Part shown: piece by piece, positions 56,520 through 64,000 of the stretch | How positions within the stretch are numbered: position 1 is the first letter of the stretch | How the letters are laid out: every line of letters starts with the position of its first letter | Assembly: GCA_026874595.1 (NCBI GenBank) | Contig: CM049306.1 | Span: forward strand, 25,163,519-25,227,518 | Direction of reading: 5' to 3' | DNA from: Sipunculus nudus | Taxonomy: Eukaryota > Annelida > Sipuncula > Golfingiida > Sipunculidae | DNA: 64,000 bases | The notes under the pieces: model-generated | The model's database searches: none | What the model was told of the DNA's origin: nothing | What the model saw: only the letters and a program-made list of their open reading frames with translations | Translations under genes and position numbers: made by a program

Positions 56520-58150
56520 CCGACTTTTGTTTTCAAGAACCGCAAGTCCTGTCTAAGTTTTACACTAAATTAAGGTAGCACCTTCTGCTTTTAATTCCTT
56601 AAATTTTCTTAAAAGCTACCACAGGTTCAGAGTTACGCTCCCGAGGCAGCGGAAATCTTACGCTTCTAAAGAAGCAACTGATTTTCACGCTGCCAGCTTT
56701 GACTGTTTATGATATATTTAGACACCAGATGGCGGTTCGTTGTCCGCTGAAAAACACGTGCGTATGATGTGACAAGCAGCCAACCAGATCCTAATAAACA
56801 AACACTCGACAGGCATCCTGGCTCCGCCCATAGCTGCGCTTCAAGCGCCGTTTGAAGACAGTTATCGGTCGAATTTTATTTGCTCCCTCTGCATTCTCGC
56901 ATCATCGACCGATTCGATTTTGACAGTATGACTGTGTTACCGTCGCCATGTATCTGCTGTCTGCAGAACTGAAACCAACCAGCGAGGTGTGCAGGCAGCC
57001 TTTGTTGTTACGTTTCGTTTGAATTATAGCTCATCGGCCGGGCATCCTAAGTGCTCAATGCCCTAAGCAAACCACGTCTGTGGCAATTCTCTCCGAGCCT
57101 GTGGCCTGTTCAGACTGTAACCGGGACGATGAGCTGTCACTCAAAACGAAATGAACATGATTGGCTCCGTGTATTCCTCGCTTGGCCGTGTCTTCCACCA
57201 AAAGGTCTCATTTGATTGGACAAAAATACAGTGCTCCCCTCTGGTGTAGCAATTCAGGATACGAGGTCATAGCAAACAGCGCTTACTATATAGGCAGTAG
57301 GCCTATAGTTAAAGCGCTGTGTAAAGAGCGTTACATCTAATCCAAAAGTAAACCAGTTTACCAACAGATACAAGCCCTGTAATTTAAGACTTTTAAATAC
57401 TATATAGTATGTCAATAAAGCTGTATATAATTGGAGGGTTTTCTATCCACGAAGAAACATGTATTATTTGTACTACTTGTGTTTGTTCTGGTATTCTTAC
57501 ATTTACCCATGGAAGCATGCGTTTCAAGATCGGGAACGCTGAAAGTCAACCAATAATTGAAAATGGCTTGGAACAGTGTAAGGAAACGAAAAAGTGAAGG
57601 AAAAGCATGAAAACAGGGCCGGATCCATGTATTAGGAAAAGGAGTGAGTCCAACTCAGGAGGTCTAATGACCTCAATGGTAATGCGCATTTATATAAAGT
57701 CCTTGGTCTATTCCTGGAAGCGCACACAACAAGTATCAATCCGCCAGATTACCAGTCCGTCGGCGAAATGCGTTATTTGCTCTGAAGTCCTTTACAGAGA
57801 AATCATTTGTGGCTTTCTCAGACAGAGACCATCCACGCTAGTAGACATCACATCTCAGCTGCCTCCACTGTACATAACATATGTGGACCGGCCCCAGGAC
57901 TGTTGAAGGTATCGTCAGTCTATACCTCACCGGTCTGCTGAAATGGGCCCTTCTACCGAAAAAAAATCCACACTCCGCTCCTTATAAATGTTTGCTGACG
58001 TCACAACTCTAAACTGTCCTCTGGCAAATCATTACTCCAAAATACGCCGACCGTCAAGCACTTCGCGAATATTAATGAGGAAACGCCTCTAGTAACAGTG
58101 TGTGAGAAATCTAACTTACACAGGTGCACTTCATTTGAAATTTACAACAA
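56520..58150. promoter_or_regulatory. possible promoter/CpG-richer region
   Basis: Richer in GC and CpG than its surroundings and free of recognised repeats. Motifs seen: E-box CACGTG (56755-56760), GC box CTCCGCCC (56822-56829), inverted CCAAT ATTGG (57215-57219), TATAAA (57983-57988) and a full CRE TGACGTCA (57996-58003). A CTCF-like CACCAGATGGCGG lies at 56723-56735. No first exon could be identified, so promoter function is inference. Confidence 0.35.
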
Positions 58151-59229
58151 ACATTAGTGATTGCCAAAAACAGAGGCGGCTCCGTCTAAATTAATCGTAC
58201 TGAAATTAACATCTAACGAGACACGGGTGTCTTTTAACCAACTATCTCACTCTATTATCTAAACATGATACTCCATATTAATGCAAAATAAATTATCAAA
58301 ACAATCATCTAGCTATTATCCCTACTAGAAAATGTAACACAATACCAAAGTCACAGCCCTCTGATGACGGAGAGGAGAAGAAAATGAAAAGACATGGGCG
58401 AATTTGAATGATAGGGATAAGCGGGTAATTTGTGCAAGACGAGAACGAAAAAAGACAAGTGCACTGGGAAGATGACACGGATACGAGGGAAAAGGAAACA
58501 GGAAAAGGGGATATGTAGGCCTACCCAAACGGACAAAGGAAATTTACAGTCGATAAATGCAATTAAAAAGGGAAAATGGTGGGATAGAAAATAAATATGA
58601 TAAGGAAAGGGGATAAAAAGTATAAGCAACCACCTGATCTGTAGGTAACACAGTTAAGTACCAGTGTGGAACATTAATAATAATTAATTTGATAAAAATA
58701 ATTATAATGATAATGAACTCAATATGATCAATTTGATAATAAATAATTAAATTAAATTATAAATAACAATAATAACAAAAAAAAAGGATAACAAAAGTGA
58801 TACAACAACAACTACTACTACTACCACTACTTCTACTACAACAAAAACTAATAATACTACTAGTACTAAAATAATAATTAAAAGCCGTAAGATAAATAAT
58901 TACAGTGAAATGTGTATTGTCACCTTACAAATGTTATAAAGCGCCATCTGGCGACAAGCTGTTAAATTCGAAACTGGCCATGCTCAACCTGACTTAATGG
59001 GCAACAATAATAAATTCATAGATATTATTTGAGTAAGACTTCCAATGAATACAGCATAAATATGTTAAATAAGATTTGACATTTATACAGTTCTCATTTG
59101 CTGCTAGTTTTTCTTTGAATGATTATTATTTTATAATACTGGTATGTTTTTTAAATTTTTAACATTATTATTTCATACAAGCCGCAAACGTTGACAAAGA
59201 CTACTGAATATATTGTTTAAGGTGTAGTC
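58151..59229. other. AT-rich intergenic; CTCF-like motif
   Basis: Low complexity (A-rich, ACT/AAT triplets around 58680-58900). GCGCCATCTGGCG at 58941-58953 is a near-palindrome whose minus strand reads CGCCAGATGGCGC. No gene. Confidence 0.5.
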
Positions 59230-59232
59230 AAT

Positions 59233-59311
<79 letters not shown>

Positions 59312-59339
59312 ATTATAATAATAATAATTATAATAATAA

Positions 59340-59397
<58 letters not shown>

Positions 59398-59398
59398 T
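59230..59398. repeat. (AAT)n-(ATT)n-(AAT)n trinucleotide array
   Basis: AAT repeats switch to ATT repeats at about 59281 and back at about 59311, so the array contains large inverted repeats. The poly-isoleucine frame on the minus strand is an artefact of it. Confidence 0.93.
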
Positions 59399-60216
59399 AC
59401 AATATTACTATCATAATCATCCATATCATTATAATCATTATTATGTTTAAAATAATTATCATTTTAATTGTTATATTTTAAAAAATCAGTCATCATAGTT
59501 GTTTTTACTGGAAGCCTGAAAAAGTATCATAAAATATCGAGTAAGCCGTTCTGGAGGAATCCATTTTCTGTGACACCGGCGTGTCGTAAACAAACTCTCG
59601 GCTAAATAGTGTAAAGTTTACTTCCTACTTTAGCGTCAGGCACAGACAACCCCTCAAAGCCACTTAAACCCGTCCACAGTACGTACCCGCACTTACCAGG
59701 AGCAACTGAGAGAATTTATCATAATCCCGGATAGGAAAGGAGAAAACATCATCTTAATTTGTGAGTATTTCCACCATGTCAATCCGTGTTTTTATATCAT
59801 TAAGTCAGTGTGTGCTTCACGCCTCCACTTCAGTCTGCTTTACACTGCATACAGGTCTGCATGGCATGTGTATCAGTGAATGAGAGCTGATCAAGTATCG
59901 AATAGACAGTTCGTTGTCAAGTAAAATTTTAGAAGAAGATTTAAAATAAATTGCAATGATTGAAACCAACATGGTCTACACATTAAGATAAAAACTTATA
60001 TAGATCAAACTCCAAAAGATAATGGAACGTACACCTTATTGGTTTCAAAACTTTATAGTCCGTTCCAGCACCCCTGTTTTTTTTTATGTATCAAAGAACG
60101 TCAAAATTTTTTGACCTTAGGGCAGAAAGAGGAAACGGCATAAATAACTATTATGGAAATAGTAGCCAAACTTATGTCATTTTCCTGTAAACAATTTTAA
60201 ACCATTTTATGAAAAA
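59399..60216. other. intergenic; candidate untranslated exon at ~59570-59759
   Basis: A GC-richer stretch 59570-59759 ends in 'aattt|GTGAGT' at 59761, the form of a 5' UTR exon with a donor, but there is no coding or homology evidence. 60051-60216 carries a relative of the MITE that follows ('tatagtccgttccagcacccctg'). Confidence 0.3.
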
Positions 60217-60573
60217 CTATAGTCCGTTCCAGTACCCCTGTCCACCTGTTTTTTCAAGATTATTCATTTGTGAAGCAAAGAATGCGAAAACTGTTTGACC
60301 TTGGGGAAGAAAAAAGAAAAAGCGTAATTAACTATTATGGAAATAATGGCCTACCTTATGTAATTTTCCTGTGAACAATTTAAAACCATTTTATGAGTAA
60401 CCAGTCTATTCTTTAGTGACATCTTGCCACTAATCTGTTAAATGGACCTGACGTACTAAAGAGGCACCAACATTCACGGAGCCAATGGTGCAAATTTTGT
60501 TTGCCAAGTTTGTCTTAATTGTAGAGATTATCGCGAAAAATCAGGTGGACAGAGGTACAGGAACAGACTATAG
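60217..60573. mobile_element. MITE with ~48-bp terminal inverted repeats
   Basis: CTATAGTCCGTTCC..CACCTG at the left and CAGGTGGAC..GGAACAGACTATAG at the right are inverted over about 48 bp with a few mismatches. Length 357 bp, non-coding. Related sequence precedes it (60051) and another right-end-like segment is at about 61320-61420 ('tgacaggg..ggactatagtc'). Confidence 0.75.
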
Positions 60574-60774
60574 TCTATTGAATTCTGAAGCGACATCTTG
60601 CCACTTATCTATGAAATAGGAATATCAGGGAATAGTGATGACGTCATAATAGACGTGACGTACTAAAGAGGCACTAACATTCACATGACCAATAATCAAG
60701 AGCTGCGGACCCTTGTTTACAGCGAGACTTGTATTCTCCTCGTGCATGTGCTTCACTGTTACGTCACATTATCT

Positions 60775-61167
60775 GGTAATGGTGTAGTTTAGGGGGTTTT
60801 TACAAAAGGCCTATATTACCAATTGTTAACGCAATATTTCAAAATTTGTGTGGTTTTAAAATATGAAGAAGTGTGTGGTTATATAAGAATTAGGCTAATA
60901 AAGTGTAATAACAAATATAATTGCTCAATTATAGCTTAAATTGTTTTCAGGCAACGTCATGGCGAAAGATATAAATTGGAGCCAGTAAAGTCGACTTTTA
61001 AGCCACAATGACTCTCAAACAACACCACCTTTCATTAAATAACCCTTATTTTTCTAAAACTATACATCTCCTCTATATTATAGAATATTACTTTTGTTTA
61101 AAATTTGCATTAAATATCATAACATAGCTAGGCCTTTTATAAAAAACGCCTAAACTACACCATTACC
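60775..61167. mobile_element. MITE with 39-bp terminal inverted repeats
   Basis: GGTAATGGTGTAGTTTAGG at the left (60775-60813) and its inverse at the right (61129-61167) match over 39 bp with about three differences. Flanks CATTATCT (60767-60774) and CATTATTC (61168-61175) look like an 8-bp target duplication. Length 393 bp, non-coding. Confidence 0.8.
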
Positions 61168-62573
61168 CATTATTCTATATCCATATCCAAGGAGGATAAA
61201 CAATGGCCACTTATTAGGGACGCCATGAACCATGGATATATATGAGAAATGTCAACCTGGCCATATTGGAATAATATTGATATTGTCAGTAGGTAAGGTA
61301 CAAAAAATTATGCTTTTGCCTCTTTATGGAAGTGGTGCAAATTTTGTTTGGCAAGTTTGTCTTATGTGTAGATAATTGTGTAAAATCAGGTTGACAGGGC
61401 ATGTAAAATGGACTATAGTCTTTAATTTATTCCATGAAATCAGTGAATCCAGGATTTCAGCAACAGATTGTGTATGTTATCCAAGCACCTTGCATGTGTA
61501 TCAGTGTATGTATCAAAATAACTTGTTCTTCTTCAAGTCTCGGAGATACATGCACTCATCCCAGTCTTGGCTACGGGTCCTACTAAACACTGGAATAACC
61601 AGAATTACTTGCTATAATTGATATTATAAACAAAATATGAATGATGTTTGTATTTTTCAGTCATAGGAATGTTAAAGTTTAATTTTTGAAGCAGGACTGG
61701 ACCCTGGTACTTGAACCTGTACCTAGGTATACAATTCAGAGTACCTGTAGTACAGCCCCTAATTCACTGACATGGACCCCCTCACTAATTAGCTGACTGC
61801 CAGTTTCTCTTTGAAAGTCAGGTCAAATTTGGCTCAGACTCAGTCTCTGCAACAGAAAAATGCAATAAGTTTCTTTATTTAGATCAGATTAATTTCATTC
61901 AAACTGGTTATTGCTTCTGAAGTCAAGCCGTACCTGGCAATATTTTTGTGTATGTAAAATTCCGATTTTGAAATTTTGACTGATATACCTACCAGTGCGT
62001 AATTGGGATTACGATTTACCCAGAACACCAGTGTTTTGGGTACATGATGGACTAAACACCGATTAGGCATCAATTTTGTACAATTTAAATAGCACAGATC
62101 GTTAGAATAGAATAAAGATTTACTGTAAAACGTAGAATATCCAAAGACAGTGTATCTGAAAAATCGTTCATCAGAAATTAAAAACAGAGAACTGAAATTT
62201 TGACCATTTATCAGAAATCTGAATAAAGACAAAAAAATCCAGAGTAAAAATGATATAAAAGATAGTCTTATTCAAAATAAAAGTAGCCAAATCAGCAGTG
62301 ATACATATAACAGACTAATTAGTGCACCTGAAAACACCGCCACGCCAGTCTTGGTTTTCCCCTGCTCTCTTTAATTAGAGTGCCCAGGCTGGGGTAGATA
62401 ACCTGTAAAACAAAGGTTTACAGTGATTATCTTGTAATATCTGGAACTTGGTAGTATTCACGGTGATTCCCAGAGCAATTTCATGCGAAATCCTTCATCT
62501 GAATGATTGTTCATCGGAACAAAAAGCTTGTCCCCTGAGGCTTTAGGATAAACAATGCTCTACTGTAATTATT
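61168..62573. other. intergenic, no gene supported
   Basis: Contains the right-end-like MITE fragment near 61320-61425. A 117-codon minus-strand frame (61879-62232) has no homology I recognise. Confidence 0.5.
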
Positions 62574-62957
62574 GTATTCCCAGACAAAGTTGGGAGACAT
62601 GGTTAAGCATGGTCACGCTGCCGCCGCAGAGATATCGTTTGGACATGATAACTCAAAAAATATTTCACTGATCTTTACCAAACATATAAAGGGGCATAGA
62701 TATGGTAAAGAGGACGAGGCCTATTTAAAATGGAATCATGACCTTTACTATGAGAGAGGCCTTGACCTAAAATATTGCCATATTTGGTGAAAATCACACA
62801 AAAACATAATCCCAATAAGGGATGCATAGATTGGTCCAAAAATTAAATTGACCGAAGATCTTGGATGGCTTTGTATTCTGTAGAAGACAGGTGGCGCCAC
62901 CTTATGTCTTTTTCTTGTTTTCATGCCTTTTAATACCCCATCATTGCCACTTGACAG
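62574..62957 (+). mobile_element. F2 element, 3'-truncated
   Basis: Starts T|GTATTCCCAGACAAAGTTGGGAGAC and follows F2 ('gataactcaaaaaatatttcac', 'ggcctatttaaaatgg', 'catgacctttac', 'caggtggcgccacct', 'gccttttaatacccca') up to 'gccacttgacag'. There CAGGCCTGGGTCAAGTAC begins a different repeat. Confidence 0.72.
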
Positions 62958-63480
62958 CAGGCCTGGGTCAAGTACAGGGGGTCAGTACTTGAGTACAAGT
63001 ACTTCAGAATTTGTCAAGTACAAGTTCACAATTTTTCAATGTACTTGAGTACAAGTACAAGTACAGGGGTCTGTACTTGAGCACAAGTACAAGTACTTTT
63101 AGTTAAAAAAAGCAATTTTTCTGAATATTTATTATTAAAACAATTACCTATATTATACACACTGTTACACAGTCAGATATCAGTACTGGTACACAAAAAA
63201 GTGGGTTGATGCTCCAATTGCTGAAAGTTTTTTTTTTTTGTTATTCTAGGTAATCCAGGGTGACAGTCTTGATGGCCTTTCAGTATTTATTTACACTATT
63301 ACACAGTCGTATATCAGTACACAAGAAATGGTGCTTTGATGCCTATTCTGAATGACTATTCTGAATCTGCCAATTCTGTCACTTATTATATAGTGGCTGT
63401 AGAGTCTCTGTACTCTGTACTAGTCTGTCAGGTGTGTAAAACTCGCAGCTGATCAGCTAAACAGTCCACCTGAGGGTTGT
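62958..63480. mobile_element. possible hAT-like element end
   Basis: 'CAGGCCTGGG' followed by many 'gtacttgagtacaagtac' inverted motifs resembles the terminal region of hAT elements. No matching 3' terminus was found in the window, so extent and class are uncertain. Two 'acacagtc.atatcagtac' segments about 130 bp apart suggest internal duplication. Confidence 0.4.
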
Positions 63481-64000
63481 GTGTAGTTCAGCTGTGACAA
63501 CTCAATTCCAGAATTACTCATTACCAACTAGTGATGGGCCGATCAAGTTTTATCGAAAGTCAGTCAGTTTCCTGTCACTTTCAAGGGCCCGATTAACAAA
63601 AGCAACTATCGATTACATCATAATCATGACCTTTTTTCACAGGATGCCTATTATCTTATAGGCTAAAATTATTCTTCCATTTTTTACAACATTTAGCGCT
63701 TCAAATAATTAGTCTTTGTTCCCATATTAACTTCCATATGTAACTGAGTATAACAAGGTAGATGCAAGAACAGAGGACTTAATAAACCTCTGTGAACTGG
63801 CAGGGAGCTGCAGAATTAGCATGGAGTTTTGTTACAAGATGTACATTGCACAATATGGGCGGTATGGCGTTAAAATGCTCCATAAATTCTCTAGGTCTAT
63901 GCAGGAAGTAGATGTCCTGGATAGTGGTTTAATTCTTGTTTATTATAAATAATTAAACTGAAACTTTGAAAATCATATCTTACTGATAATAGGAAAATAT
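63481..64000. other. intergenic, nothing supported
   Basis: 'TAGTGATGGGCCGATC' at about 63529 resembles hAT termini but has no partner. No gene. Confidence 0.4.

Noticed and set aside
57409-57906. Two consecutive frames in the GC-richer block
   Set aside because: Different frames, no recognisable domain, and splice borders unsupported.
59173-59424. Poly-isoleucine frame
   Set aside because: Translation of the AAT/ATT microsatellite.
61879-62232. 117-codon minus-strand frame
   Set aside because: No family recognised, no neighbouring exons, and typical of chance frames in AT-rich DNA.

Overview
The window is eukaryotic nuclear DNA: one gene split by long AT-rich introns with GT-AG borders, many dispersed repeats, and no bacterial-type operons. 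The conserved gene together with the repeat types points to a lophotrochozoan, most likely a bivalve or other mollusc. That is an inference from the repeats; no species can be named from the sequence alone.

The only protein gene I can support is an ataxin-7 family gene (ATXN7/ATXN7L, SAGA deubiquitinase-module subunit, yeast Sgf73 family) on the + strand from 8 to 28724. Nine exons join in a phase-consistent way (8-126, 11331-11413, 18450-18793, 19922-20066, 21260-21381, 22379-23255, 23860-24073, 26718-26756, 28294-28724) and give about 790 C-terminal residues ending at TAG. The 5' exons lie upstream of the window. Exons 1-3 encode the SCA7 zinc-binding domain, exon 5 a second conserved block, and exons 6-9 a Ser/Thr/Gln-rich tail. 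Two exons have tandemly duplicated 3' splice-site regions. Upstream of exon 3 a 48-bp duplication offers a second acceptor that would insert 16 residues in frame inside the zinc finger. Upstream of exon 4 about four 88-bp copies each carry an acceptor whose use would run into a stop.

Introns and flanks are filled by mobile elements. The dominant theme is a set of non-autonomous families with unrelated sequences but one architecture: insertion at T|T without target duplication, a 5' terminal inverted motif repeated near the 3' end, internal minisatellites of about 140-340 bp, then a short 3' hairpin and a terminal CTAG/CTTG. I call them F1 (GTATCCGCCAAAA), F2 (GTATCCCCAGACA), F3 (AGCTCAGCTGACT) and F4 (AGCGAACCTGTG), plus probable F5 and F6. 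This matches Helentron-associated (HINE) or 'pearl'-type elements of molluscs. They are nested in one another, and a 3.4-kb F3 element carrying an F1 element occurs twice nearly identically (37838-41247 and 43436-46840). F2 in intron 1 holds 21 copies of a direct-repeat nuclear-receptor-like motif. F1-F4 share the palindrome GGTGGCGCCACC.

Other elements are a 1.76-kb TIR transposon with an empty-site counterpart (14040-15799), an hAT-like MITE (19252-19616), two MITEs (60217-60573, 60775-61167), a decayed LINE with reverse transcriptase (about 51150-53822), a tRNA-like SINE (about 1585-1740), a minisatellite (11910-13045) and several microsatellites. From 28725 to about 35480 the sequence is largely non-repetitive and ORF-poor (3' UTR or flank). 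From 56500 to 58150 it is richer in GC and promoter-like motifs, but no coding exon could be supported downstream of 28724.
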